From Emiliania huxleyi CCMP1516 (lineage: Eukaryota; Haptophyta; Isochrysidales; Noelaerhabdaceae), in contig NW_005199305.1 in assembly GCF_000372725.1 (NCBI RefSeq), positions 23,480-87,479 on the forward strand: a stretch of 64,000 nucleotides of DNA. The letters are read 5' to 3'. The notes beneath the pieces are model-generated. The model made no database searches. It had not been told where the DNA came from and was given only the letters and a program-made list of their open reading frames with translations. The position numbers were made by a program, and so were the translations under genes. Positions within the stretch are counted from its first letter, which is position 1. The number at the start of each line of letters is the position of its first letter. Shown one piece after another: positions 19,747 through 31,000 of the stretch.

Positions 19747-19990
19747 GCAACTTGAAATAGCAAGGAGCATCCTAGAATGCAAAGGGGTAACTCCAGATGC
19801 TAGCGCATTCACGAATGCAGTTCGCATTCCAGGATGGTCGACGCATCCTGGAATGCGTGGACCATCTTTGGAATGCGGTGTGCATCTTGAAATGCGAAAA
19901 GTCAACTCGGCATTCTGAATTGAAAAATGCAATCTAAATTGATTTTTTGCAACTCAAAATGCCCTCAGCATCTCAAATTGCGGGTTCCCC
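19747..19990. repeat. Degenerate 19-bp tandem array with a palindromic core
   Basis: Units start near 19,748, 19,767, 19,786, 19,805, 19,824, 19,843, 19,862 and 19,882 and continue, less regularly, to about 19,990. Most fit GCATCC..GAATGC: a GCAT half-site, a short centre and an ATGC half-site, then five to seven variable bases. Examples are GCATCCTAGAATGC, GCATTCACGAATGC, GCATCCTGGAATGC and GCATCTTGAAATGC. Base composition is clearly lower in GC than the surroundings. Confidence 0.85.
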
Positions 19991-20434
19991 GCCCCTGACG
20001 AGAGGCGTTCCTTTTTCTTTTTAGTTTTTTTTACGGGCGGCTACGGCTTTAGCGACACATACAGACCCGAGACACACGAAAAACGTTAAGAGTGAACACA
20101 AGCGACGCGAACGAGCCGGCGCATGCGGCGGCAACCGCAGGCGCAGCGGCCGAGCGGCGCCGAGCGACGGGCGGAACCGCGCACGAACAACGAAGCAAAA
20201 CGCGGGATCGGACCGTCGACGTGCCCCAACGTTTTGCCGGCAAAACGGAGGCGAGTATCCCAAAAGCTCACTCGAGAGACGCGAAGGCCAGGGACAGATT
20301 GAGATCGCAACAGTCGACTACATCGCACTCCATGTACGAGAATCCGTTCTTCTCTCCCACAGCCGCTGGCTCACATGGCTCGCGTCGCCTAGCCTCGCCT
20401 GGCGCGTGCCAAGGGAGAGGGTGGCGAAACGCCC
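19991..20434. other. No gene seen
   Basis: Contains a T-rich run (20,008-20,033), then GC-rich spacer to the 3' end of ANK-2. No supported gene. Confidence 0.5.
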
Positions 20435-21871
20435 CTACTCCGTCTCGCGCGTGATGGCGAAGCCCAAGACGCAGTGGCCAAAGTCGAGCGCCGCGATGCC
20501 GTTCGTGGCTCCAGCCGAGTCGAGGTGGTACCGCTCGTGGATCTCGTAGAGCGAGAGAACGAGGAGCGCCGCCCGCGCGCGAGCCGCCGCGGGGAAGAGC
20601 GAGTGGCTTGCCGGCGACCACGGCGCCGCCGCCCGCCGGATCAGCGCCGCCGCCTCGCCCTCGCCGCCCGCGGCGCGCTGCAGCGGCGTCGGCTCGCCCT
20701 CGTGCAAGCTTGCGCCGCTGCGCAGAAGGGAGGTGGCGCGGGCGGCGGTGAGGGTCTCAAGGTGCGCGAGCGGCGTCCAGCCGCGGCTGGCGTCCAGCCA
20801 GGCGGCGAGGTCGGCGTGGCCTTCTTCGGTTGCGGCCTCCTCGGGCGTGCCGAAGGGCGTAGCGGCGCGGGAGGCGCCGTAGGAGGAGAGGAGCTTGGCG
20901 ACCTCGAGGTGGCCGTCCTGGCACGCCGCGAACAGCGGCGTGGCGCCTTGCTCATCGGCCTGGTCGATCGCCGCGCCGGCCTCGAGAAGCAGCCGGGCGC
21001 TCTCAACGTGGCCGTTGAAGCATGCCATGATCAGCGGCGTGGCGCCGCTCTGCTTGGCTTGGTTGATCGCCGCGCCAGCCTCGAGGAGCAGCCGGGCGAT
21101 CTCGGGGTGGTTGTTCTGGCACCCGTTCATCGCTTGGTTGATGTCAGCGCCAGCGTCGCGCAGCAGCTGGACGCACTCGAGGCGGCCCTCCTGGCACGCC
21201 GCGAACAGCGGCGTGGCGCCCTCCTCATCGGCTTGGTTGATGTCAGCGCCAGCGCCGCGCAGCAGCCGGGCGCACTCGAGGTGGCCCTTCTCGCACGCGA
21301 CGTACAGCGGCGTGGCGCCGTCCTCCAGGGCTTTGTTGATGTCAGCGTCGGCCTCGAGAAGCAGCCGGACGCATTCGAGCTCGCCGTTGAAGCTCGCAGC
21401 GCTCAGCGGCGTGGTGCCGTCGTCCATGGGTTGCTCTATCGCCGCGCCCGCCTCGAGAAGGAGCCTGACGCACTCGACCTGGCCCTCCTGGCTCGCGACG
21501 TACAGCGGCGTGGTGCCAGCCTCATCGGCCTGGTTGATCGCCGCGCTCGCTTCGAGGAGCAGCCTGGCGCAGTCGAGGTGCCCCCCCTCGCTCGCGAGGA
21601 GGAGCGCGGTGGCGCCGCCGCTGTCAGCCGCCCCGACGCTCGCGCCGCCCTCGATCAGCAGCCGCACCGCCTCGGCCTGCCCGTGCCGAGCGGCCCAGGT
21701 CAGCAGCGTGTCCTGCTTCTCGGTGTCGTGCCGCGCGTCGAGCTGGGCCGCGAGCGACGTGCCGCGCGTCCGCCGCCCGGAGAGGAAGGCGCGCAGCGAG
21801 GCAAGGTCGCCCCGAGCCAGGTCGGCGAGGCGGGTCGGGAGGATGGCGCTGCTCATGTTCCCGCCAGACAA
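20435..21871 (-). CDS. Ankyrin-repeat protein ANK-2
   Basis: A single-exon gene of 478 residues starting at 21871; a second in-frame ATG lies at 21856. It shares the family lead-in (LADLARGDLASLRAFLSGRR) and the RRTRGTSLAAQLDARHDTEK segment. It has about nine ankyrin repeats and the same C-terminal module ending GATNGIAALDFGHCVLGFAI. One repeat is shortened: after DINQAMN the next repeat resumes at CQNNHPEIARLL, so roughly ten residues including the TPL turn are lost without a frameshift. The 3' half is nearly identical to ANK-3. A scaffold or binding role is inferred from the repeats. Confidence 0.9.
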   Translation of the reverse strand: MSGGNMSSAILPTRLADLARGDLASLRAFLSGRRTRGTSLAAQLDARHDTEKQDTLLTWAARHGQAEAVRLLIEGGASVGAADSGGATALLLASEGGHLDCARLLLEASAAINQADEAGTTPLYVASQEGQVECVRLLLEAGAAIEQPMDDGTTPLSAASFNGELECVRLLLEADADINKALEDGATPLYVACEKGHLECARLLRGAGADINQADEEGATPLFAACQEGRLECVQLLRDAGADINQAMNGCQNNHPEIARLLLEAGAAINQAKQSGATPLIMACFNGHVESARLLLEAGAAIDQADEQGATPLFAACQDGHLEVAKLLSSYGASRAATPFGTPEEAATEEGHADLAAWLDASRGWTPLAHLETLTAARATSLLRSGASLHEGEPTPLQRAAGGEGEAAALIRRAAAPWSPASHSLFPAAARARAALLVLSLYEIHERYHLDSAGATNGIAALDFGHCVLGFAITRETE

Positions 21872-22699
21872 GTCTTCATTTTTGTGTTCTCTCGCTCAAG
21901 CGTGTCGTCAGCGCCGTCGGCGTGATGCCCGGATTTTCTCCCCAGGACCGCCCGTCCGGCACCGCTCCGGGACGCACGCCGGCGAAGCACCATCAAGCTG
22001 CTGTACGGCCCCGGCATCGCCTCCCCTGGCTTAGCTCTCAGTCAAGATATTGTGCACATGGGTGGCCTCTACAATATACTCACTGACACTGAACCTCCCA
22101 GAGCTCGTCCCGGCCGGTCCGCCACGGCCATCCTCGTCCTCCGGCGGGCCCCCGGCCGCGGCGCGGTGCGGCGGCGTCACAAATCCGACGGCAGAGCACC
22201 GGGACGCGGTCGGGCGATCTAAGGCCCAGTGAGGCGTATGCATTGCCCATCCAGGGCTATCACCTGGACCCATCAACAGGCGCCTGCGGCGCCGTGGTCA
22301 GGAGCCGCTGCTCCAACCTGTTCACACTTTCGTACAGTACAGTAGCAATACCAAACAAATCTAATTGTGTTGTGGCGTTTGTGCCCCGTTTGTGCCGCGT
22401 CACGTGCCCCCGAGTTCATTTTATAATAGAGCTGTAGAGCTCAACATCCGCCGCGGGACGAAGCGCCTCCGTTGACCGTTGTAGAGCGATGTAGAGCGCG
22501 ATTTGCTGTATAGAGTTTGTTGGAGACATGGAGAGGCTCTACAGCCAAAACCCAAAATCTCTCTCTACAGCCAAACCGCCGGGAAGGCAGTGAACTCAAA
22601 GAGCCGAGCCGCGCTGATGGGTTGTCTCCGAGCTTATTGGAGCTCTGATGGACGGCCACACAGAGTAGGTAGGTAGGTAGAAAGGTGAAGAACAGAGTG
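21872..22699. other. Intergenic, no supported gene
   Basis: GC-rich upstream flank of ANK-2, then a less GC-rich region with repeated GTAGAG and CTCTACAGCC motifs (22,480-22,580). The GGTAGGTAGAAAGGTGAAGAACAG string at about 22,670 recurs at about 9,645. Both fall in gene-poor DNA. Confidence 0.5.
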
Positions 22700-22790
22700 A
22701 CACACACACACACACACACACACACGTGAAGAACAGAGAGTCACTCAGTGACTCTGACGGCGCAGTCTCTCTCTCTCTCTCTCTCTCTCT
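22700..22790. repeat. (CA)n and (CT)n microsatellites
   Basis: CA units at 22,700-22,725 and CT units at 22,765-22,790, separated by ~40 bp. They lie just upstream of the TOG gene start. Confidence 0.95.
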
Positions 22791-22874
22791 GACGCGCACA
22801 CAACACCCTAAAAAGACGCCGTCGACCGTCGTTGTCCTGGCGCTCTGGCACTTGAATGCCCCCCCGTCGTTGAC

Positions 22875-24627
22875 ATGGCTACTTCGGACTCGGCAGCAGC
22901 GCTGGCGGACAGAGCGCTGGCGGACCTCTGTGAGGAGGAGCAACCGCCAGCGCCCGCCGACGACCAATCTGGCAAGCCGCTAGGCGACCGCCTAGTGGCG
23001 ACGGCGCCCGCGGTCCGCAAGGCCGCGTACCTGGAGCTGGCGGCGATTCTCGGCGGGGAGAGCGGGCCGCCGGACGCGGAGGCGGCGGCGGAGCACGCCG
23101 ACCACATCCCGCGCCTGCTGGCGGACAGGGCGCCGATCTGCCACGAGGGGGCGCTCGATGCGACGATCGCATGGCTCGAGTATGTCTCGCCCGAGGCGGT
23201 GGTAGGGGTGGCGGGCGCGGTGGCCAAGGCGCTGATGGAGAAGCACGCGCCGGGCAAGTACCAGCCCAAGGCAATCGCCGCCCTCCTCTCCCTCCTCCGG
23301 CGCGGAGGCGCGGAGCCAGTGCAGTCGGCGCTCGAGGCGGGCGTCAGGAGCAAGGCGCCAAAGACGTGTGCGGCGGCGCTCAAGGCGTCGGCGGAGGCGC
23401 TGCTAGAGTGCGGCGCGGCCGCCTTCGACGCCGGCCCGGTGGTCAAGCAGCTGCCAACGCTGCTGCAGCACCGCGACAAGAGTGTGCGTGACGCGGCGGC
23501 GGCGCTAGTCGGCGCGGTAAGGCACTGGCTCGGCGACGGCGCGCTACCACCTTTCGTTCCCCTTGCCGTCGCCCTTGCGCGTATGCCCTTTGCCGCCCTC
23601 GCCGCCTCTCCCTCTCCTACTCACGGCCTCGGGTGCGGCCCTCCGCCCCCCGCTCGCGCCTCGCAGGCATCTTCAGCCAGCTCAAGGGCGTGCCCGAGGA
23701 TCGACTCACCGCGTTGCGCGAGGCGCCGCTCCCGCCTACCAAGAAGCACCTCCTCCAGCGCCAGGGGTCGTCCGCTGCGGTGGTTGCTCCGCCGCCCATG
23801 GCGATGCCCCCCCTCGACCTGCTGGCCAAGCTGCCGAGGTCGAAGGGGAGCAAGGAGCCTGCCGACGCGTGGGAGACGCAGACCCTCTCCGACAAGTGGT
23901 CCGAGCGCAAGGCGCCGCGGCCAAACTCGCAACCTCTGACCACGCCCTCTGACCACACGCCCTCTGAAGCTCGCACCCGCTCCGCCCTACCGGTGATACA
24001 CACCCTCTCTCACCCTCCCTCACCCTCCCTCGCCCTCTCGCACCCTCTCTCGCCCACCTGTTCGCTCCTTCCCCCCCTCTCCCCTCCCCCTCCCCTCCAG
24101 GCGGCGGCCGACCTCGTCGCGTCGCTGCTCGAGGGGCAGAGCTCGCTCAAGCCGGCCGGCCACGTGCTGGCGGGGGAGAGCGCCTCAGGCGGCTCTGGAG
24201 TGAGGAATGGCTGGTGGGTTTTCTTTTTTAGGCCGACCACGCGCTGGTGCTGCGGCCGCTCAAGCGGCTCTACCAGGACGCCAACGTCAACGTCGCCGCC
24301 TCCGCCATTAAAGCTACCGGTGCGGCAGAGGGAGCGAGAGGAAGAGGACGAGAGAGGGGGGAGAGCGAGAGACAGAGAGACACAGAGAGACACAGAGACA
24401 GAGAGAGAGAGAGAGCCATTAAATCCACCGGCCCTCCGCACCGACAAGGGGCGCCCCTTCCCTCCAGTGTGTGTTGATGGGTTGCAAGGGCGACACTTGT
24501 AGGCTCGCTCGCCCGGGTGCTCGGGCCAGGCTTCCGCTCGCTCGCGCAACAGGCGGCTCGCGCACACACGCACACACACGCGCGCACACACGCGCGCACA
24601 AACACACACACACACACACACACGCAC

Positions 24628-24671
<44 letters not shown>

Positions 24672-26459
24672 ACACGCACACACACACGCACGCGCGTGCA
24701 CACGCACAAAGACTACACCCCCCGCACATCGCGCCTTGCACTGGGGCATCGATGGGTCCCGCGGGGCGCCTCTGTCTTTGGACGTGGAGATGCATCGCCC
24801 CCGCCCCTGCCCCAGCACCACTCTGTGTGTGAGTCGTCAACTCACCTCTCGTCTCTCCCTGCAGGCCGCCCCGGCGCTCCTCAAGAGGGGCGCCGACAAG
24901 AAGGCGGTCGTGGCCGAGGCGGTGCGGGGCTGCCTCGCCGCACTCTCGACCGCCTCGTGCCTCACGCTGGCCGAGGCGGCCGAGCTCGCCCTCGCCGCCA
25001 TGAGCAGGAGCACAAACACGCAGCTCCGCTCGACCGCCGCGCGGTGGCTCGCGGCCGCCGTCTCCGCCGCCGATGCCGAGGGCGTGGGGCGCGCCCTCGA
25101 CGCCTTCGACGCGCCGCTGCAGCTGCTGGAAGAGGACGCGACGGCCGAGGTGCGCTCTCCACCGCCGCCGTGTATATGGGTATGACCAGACAGGTCAGGC
25201 CCGGGCACGGTCCTGTCCTGGACACGTCTCGGACAGGGGGGTGTCCGGCACGCGCCCGGACGCATCCAGTGTCGTGACCCCTGACACGGCTTGTCACCAG
25301 TGTGTAACCCTAATCCGAGCCCCCATCCTGGTAGCTCCGGTATATGCACCACCGCCGACCCCGTCCAACCCCCCAGCCCTCACCACACCACATCGCGCAC
25401 CACCCCCCGGGCCACCCCTCGCCTCCCTCCTCCAGGTACGCGCCCTCGGGCTCGAGGCTGCGGCGGCCGTCGGCCGCAAGCTGCCCTCGGAGGCGGCAGT
25501 CGCGTGGGTCTGCCGGATGCCGCCCAAGCGAGCCGAGCGCGTCGGAAAGGCGCTCGGCGGGGGCGAGCCGGCGGGGGGCGGCGCAGAGCGAGCAGCCCCG
25601 CCAGGCACCCTCAAGCTCAACCTCGCGGCGGTACGGGGCACCCAACAGGGCGGGAGGCGGAGGAGCTTGTCTGGGGGGGGGCTCAAAGACGAGAGCACGC
25701 CGCCGCGCGCCCAGCGACCACGGCGCGAGGCCAGCAGCAATCGGAAGGACGCGCCGCTAGCTTCGCCTCCGCCGGTCGTCGCTCCAGTGCGCACTCCTCG
25801 CCTCGCCCGCCGAGTGGCCGGCGAGGCCGCTGCAGGCGAGTGTCTGTGACCCGACCCGATCTCTCTCTCTCTCTCTCTCTCTGGCCATGACGCGCTTGTT
25901 TCTCTCTTCAGGTGCGTCGCGCGCCACCGCTTCCGACGCCAGCTTGAGCGCGAAGCGGCAAGCGAGAGCGCCAAAGTGTTTCGTCGACCCCGTGGAGACG
26001 GTGGGGCGCTTCTTCCCACCCCCCGCCCTACAGGCAGGTTAGCAGTGAGGAGGGCACCTCCCTCACCCCCCCCCCCCCCCACCCACCCACCCACCCACCC
26101 TGTCGCAGGCCCAGTCAGAGCAGGCCGCCGAGGTGGAGCTGATGCATGCCCTCGGCGTGCTCTCCGATGGGGTAGCCTCCTCCCCCGATGCCATCGCCGA
26201 CGTGCTGCCACCTCTCTGTGCGGCACTCTGCGTACGGCTGCGCTCCCTGCTCCGGTTCCAGTCGCAGGACGAGCCGATGGATGCGGCGTGCAAGCGCTCC
26301 GTCCAGCTGCTGGTCGACATCGTCGGCAGCGAGCAGCTCGCCGGCGCGCTCGAGGCGCCCCTGATCCGCCTCCTCGTGCTCGAGCTTACCGCACTCGACA
26401 CCTTTTACGAGGCCCACCTCGCTACGGCGCTCGTGAACGTGACCGTGGCCCGCGTTTGA
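22875..26459 (+). CDS. TOG-domain microtubule-associated protein (XMAP215/Dis1 type), multi-exon
   Basis: TOG proteins bind tubulin dimers and promote microtubule growth. Exon 1 starts at 22875 and encodes HEAT-like helices: VRKAAYLELAAILGGESGPP, EGALDATIAWLEYVSPEAVV, then KYQPKAIAALLSLLRRGG and DKSVRDAAAALVGAVRHWLG, typical of TOG1. Later exons include GIFSQLKGVPEDRL and an AADAWETQTLSDKWSERK-like linker. A second TOG array follows: ADLVASLLEGQSSLKPAG, LRPLKRLYQDANVNVAASAI and CLAALSTASCLTLAEAAELA. The last exon carries CKRSVQLLVDIVGSEQLAGA and stops at 26,459. Only two TOG arrays are evident, against five in animal XMAP215. Introns hold GA and CA microsatellites. A C-terminal basic tail is present near 25,640-25,850 if that part is exonic. 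Confidence 0.8.
24380..24712. repeat. (GA)n and (CA/CG)n microsatellites in a TOG-gene intron
   Basis: GA-rich at 24,360-24,415 and a long CA tract with CG interruptions at 24,563-24,712. Both lie between two TOG exons. Confidence 0.9.
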
Positions 26460-27825
26460 CGGCTACGTCGAGATATTGAGAAAGAGCACCTCATCCGATG
26501 AGCCTCATGGCAGGACTCCTCACTCATGGTACATGGAGCAAATGTGTCCTCGTTCATTTGGGACCGCGGACCGCGGCTCATTTTAGCCATATCTCAACCC
26601 ATAAGACTATGTAGCATGTGCATGTCTTTGCATGTAATAGTTTTGTTCAACTCTCATGGGGCACAAGAAAGAGGCTGTATACGGTCTGTGTACGGTCTGT
26701 GCTGCTGTCGGGCTGGTCGGGCTGTCAGCGCTGCTGTCAGGCCACTGTGTGCTGTCGGGCTGTCGGGCAGCTGTCAGGCTGTCACGTTAGGGCCTGACAG
26801 CGACGGAGCACCTCGCCTGTCAGACTCTGCTGTCAGGCTGTCAGATACGTGCTGTCAGGCTGTCGGAGAAAGTGCTGTCAGCGCTGTCAGGCTGTCGGGC
26901 ACTGTCAGGCGCTGTCCGGGGTTTGCTGTCAGGCTGTCAGACCAGAGCTCAGTGCTATCACGCCTTGCGACAGCCTGTCGGCGCTGCTGACCGTGCTATG
27001 CTGCACAATTGATCGCCTGCATAGCTCGCGGCCTTAGTATCAAGCATTCAGTGACGACCTGATCGTACGGCCAGTAGGAAGGTGTCCTTCCAACGTGTGC
27101 ACGCTTCTGACGCAATGCGCGTCACAAACTGCCTCAGATTGGCTGCTGGCACTCTCGAGGCTATGCCTACACAGCCTCGCGCGCATGGGCAGTCAAGAGG
27201 GACCACGCACCTTCTCAGGACAGCACCAGTGCCTCTCTCTTGGACCGGCAAACTTGGTGGTCTCGTGTCACCAATGTCGGACCAGTGCGGCATCGCGCCA
27301 TCGACAGCTCTGAACTGCGCCTCACCACTGACCGGGAAGGCCGCCAAGTGGGCCAGCACAGGTCGCACATTGTGGCAGCAGTCAGCAGTGCATGTCTGAT
27401 AGCTAGAGCAGCAGCGTCAGGGTCTCGCAGGGTCGGATCGTGTCAAGCCTCTCGCCCGGCCGGCCGCGTGCAGACGTCGGCCTGTCTGCTGTCTGGAGTG
27501 ATCTGTCGGCGGTCAGTACGACCGATCAGGTTGGAAGTTTCTTATGGTTAGAGGGTCTATCTGTATGTACTCCTCGAGATCTCTCCAAATCTGCCCTCTG
27601 ATCAACCGTGATCATTCGGGAAGGCGGTAATATGAGCGAGTATGAGCGCCGGGGCCCCGTTTCCGCACTGTTGCGCGGCGCACGGTGCCTCCGGGGGCCC
27701 CCGCGCCCCCGCGCCCCCCCAGAGAATAATACCAGTAAAATCCGACTCGCGGCCGGAGGCTTCCGAGAAAAAGAGAGCCCTCCCTCGTTTTTCGCAGAAC
27801 CGTTTTTCGCTGAACCGCGGAAGAA
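26460..27825. other. Intergenic with a CTGTCAGG-rich minisatellite (about 26,695-27,000)
   Basis: Irregular units of GCTGTCAG, GGCTGTCGG and GCTGTCAGGCTGTC fill about 300 bp. The rest shows only short frames and no supported gene. Confidence 0.7.
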
Positions 27826-27995
27826 AAAGAAAACGCTGTCCCATCTCCCCACCTCTTTCCCGCCTGGGCGGGGCGGCGGGCGGGCGCGCGGTGCGGCGTG
27901 GCGTGTGCGTGTGTGCGTCTGCAACGAAGGACCGCTCGCAGAGGACCATTGGGTTTGTACTATTAACAACGAAGGCGCTCTCAAAAAAGAAAACC
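27826..27995 (+). promoter_or_regulatory. Shared 5' module, copy 1 (upstream of kinase gene)
   Basis: About 165 bp also found at 61,128-61,296 with ~85% identity and, more diverged, at 35,764-35,935. Marks are CGCTGTCCCATCTC, GGTGCGGCGTGGCGTGTG, GGACCATTGGGTTTGTACTA and AACAACGAAGGCGCTCTCAA. It ends 16 bp before the first ATG of the kinase gene. It could be a promoter or 5' UTR module or a small transposon. Confidence 0.7.
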
Positions 27996-28011
27996 CGTGG
28001 GCGATATATAT

Positions 28012-31000
28012 ATGGCCCCGGGAGCTGAGGACGCGCCGCTGCTCGGCCAGCGCGTCGTGCTCGGCGGGCTCTCGGCCCGCCCCGAGCTGAACGGGCAGCG
28101 GGGCGAGGCGCGGAGCTTCGAGGGCGGCCGGTACGCGGTGGCGCTCGAGGGCGGCGGCGAGAGCGTGCGAGTGCGGCCGGGCAATCTGTCGCTGGCTGCG
28201 GCGGCTGAGCCGAGCGGTGGCGTTGCAGTCTCCGACGAGGTCGTGGCAGCAGCTGAGCGAGGCGAGGAGGAGGCGGTGCTGGCGTGGCTTGATCGCGGCG
28301 GGCGGGCCGACGCGACGTACGAGAGAGGCGAGGTGAGCGGCCTCACGCTGCTGATTGGCGCCGCCTTCTACGGCCACTTGAGGGTGGTTGAGCTGCTGCT
28401 GCAGCACGGCGCGGAGCTCAACCTGCAGAGCAGCAACGGCTACACCGCGCTGATGTACGTTTCCGGCAACGGCCACGAGCGGCTGGTCGAGCTGCTGCTG
28501 CGGCACGGGGCAGAGGTCAACCTGCAGGACAGCATAGGCTCCACCGCGCTGATGTTCGCCGCCCTCTTCAACCGCCCCGCCGTCGTGCGGCGCTTGCTGC
28601 GGGCGGGCGCAGACACCGCGGCGCGCAGTGTGACCGGCATGACGGCGCTGCAGACGGCCAAGGAGAAGGGCAACGCCGAGTGCGTCAAGATCTTGACTGA
28701 GGCAGCGGCGGCGGCTGCGGAGGGCCGAGTAGGGGCCGACCGCGCTTCCTCGGGCGCGGCAGCGGCAGCTGAGGACGCGCCGCTGCTCGGCCAGCGCGTC
28801 GTGCTCGGCGGGCTCTCCTCCCGCCCCGAGCTGAACGGGCAGCGGGGCGTGGCTCAGAGCTTCGAGGGCGGCCGGTACGCGGTGGCGCTCGAGGGCGGCG
28901 GCGAGAGCGTGCGAGTGCGGCCGGGCAATCTGTCGCTGGCGGCTGCGGAGCCGGTGTCAGGCGGTGCCGCGGCAGCCCCCGACGCGGTTGTGACAGCAGC
29001 GGAGCGAGGCGAGGAGGCGGCGGTGCTGGCGTGGCTCGAGGGCGGCGGGCGGGCCGACGCGACGTACGAGAGAGACGGCGTGAGTGGCATCACGCTGCTG
29101 ATGACCGCCGCCAACTACGACCACGAGCGGGTGGTCGAGCTGCTGCTGCAGCGCGGCGCGGAGATCAACCTGCAGAGCACCAATGGTTTCACCGCGCTGA
29201 TGTACGCCGCCGACCAAGGCCACGAGCGGGTGGTCGACTTGCTGATACGGCGCGGCGCTGAGGTCAACCTGCGGGGCAGCCACGGCGACACCGCGCTGAT
29301 GAACGCCGCCGACCAAGGCCACGAGCGGATGGTCGAGTTGCTGATACGGCGCGGCGCTGAGATCAACCTGCAGAACAGCAACGGCGGCACCGCGCTGATG
29401 TTCGCCGCCCTCTTGAACCACCCCGCCATCGTGCTCCACCTGCTGCGGGCGGGCGCGGATACGACGGCGCGCGCTGAGAACGGCAAGACGGCGCTGCATG
29501 CTGCCAAGGAGAAGGGCTGCGCCGAGTGCGTGCGCGCCATCGAGGAGCATGCGGCGGCGGCGGCGGCGGAGACGGCGGCGGCGAGGGAGGCGGAGAGAGC
29601 GGCGGCAGAGGCGGAGGCGGCGCGGCATGCCGAGGCGCTGCTGGCGGAGGAGGAGGCGGAGAAGGAGGAGCGCGCCAAGGAGAGCAAGAAGGGCAAGAAG
29701 AAGAAGAAGAAGAGCGGCGGCGGTAAGGCAGACAACGCGGCGCCTGGCCCTAGCGCCACCGCCGCTTTGCAGCCGCCAGCCCCACCGTCAGCCCCATCTC
29801 CTCCGCCCGCCAACGCAGCCGCCATCGCTGCGGCGGACGAGGCGCTGCAGCAGGCTGTGGCCGCTGGCTCGTACGAGAGATTAGCCAGTGCGCTGGAGGC
29901 GTGCAGCGGCCTCGCGAGCCCGGCCGTGCTGGCGGCGGCGAAGCGCGCGCGCGACAAGCTCAAGGAGGCGCGAAAGAGGGAGAGCCAGCGGCTGCGCAAG
30001 GCGCATGGCGCGGCGATGGGCGCGCTCAAGTCGCTCGACACCGCAGACAGCCCCTCCGCGCTCCGAGCGGGCATCGCTGCCGCCAGGCCGCACGTGGGCG
30101 CGCTGCCTGCCTTGGCCGAGGAGGTGAGCGCGGCGGAGTCGAAGCTGGAAACTCTGTCTGTCGCCGCCGAGCAGGCTGCGGCGGAAGAGGCGGTTGCCCG
30201 GCCCGTCGAGATAGCCTTGTCGGACCTCACCGCGGCTACGGACGGGTTTGCAGAGGGCAAGCTGATTGGCAGCGGCGGCTTCAGCCACGTCTACGAGGCT
30301 TCGGCCGACCTCCACCTCTCCCTCGCCGCGCCGCCGCAGCTGCGCCACTTGCCGCTCGTCGTCAAGCGGGCAAAGTCGGGCCAGTCGGGCGGCCTGTCGC
30401 GGGCGGAGCTCGAGGTGAAGCTGCTAAAGGCGGTGAGCCACCCGCACTTGCTGCCGCTGCTCGGCTACTGCCTCTCGCCCGACGGCGTCTGCCTCCTCTC
30501 GCCGCTGATGCGCGGCGGCTCGCTCGAGGCGCGGCTGCGCCTCTCGGATCCCGACCGCGCGGCGCAGCTCCGGCGGCTGGGAATGGTAGAGCCGCCGAGG
30601 CCGCTGACGTGGCGGCAGCGCGTTCGTGTCGCGTGCGAGGCGACCGAGGCGCTCGTCTACCTCCACTCGAAGGGCATCGTGCACCGCGACGTCAAGCCGG
30701 ACAACATCCTGCTCGACGAGAAGCTGACCGCCGTGCTCGCCGACACGGGTTTCGCCAAGGACCAGCGTCCGGAGGCGTCTGTCCGCTGCCGCTCGACCGC
30801 CCTCTACATGTCCACGGGCTACCTCTGCCCCTCCATTACCAAGGGCGGCGAGTACTCGAGCAAGACGGACGGCTACGCCATTGGCATCACCCTCCTCGTC
30901 TGCCTCACCAGCCGGTCCGAGGTGCAGCTCACCGACCGGTGCGAGGACGAGTTCGAGGAGGACTGGACCGACATCGACGCGGTGAAGCTCGCCGACGTGG

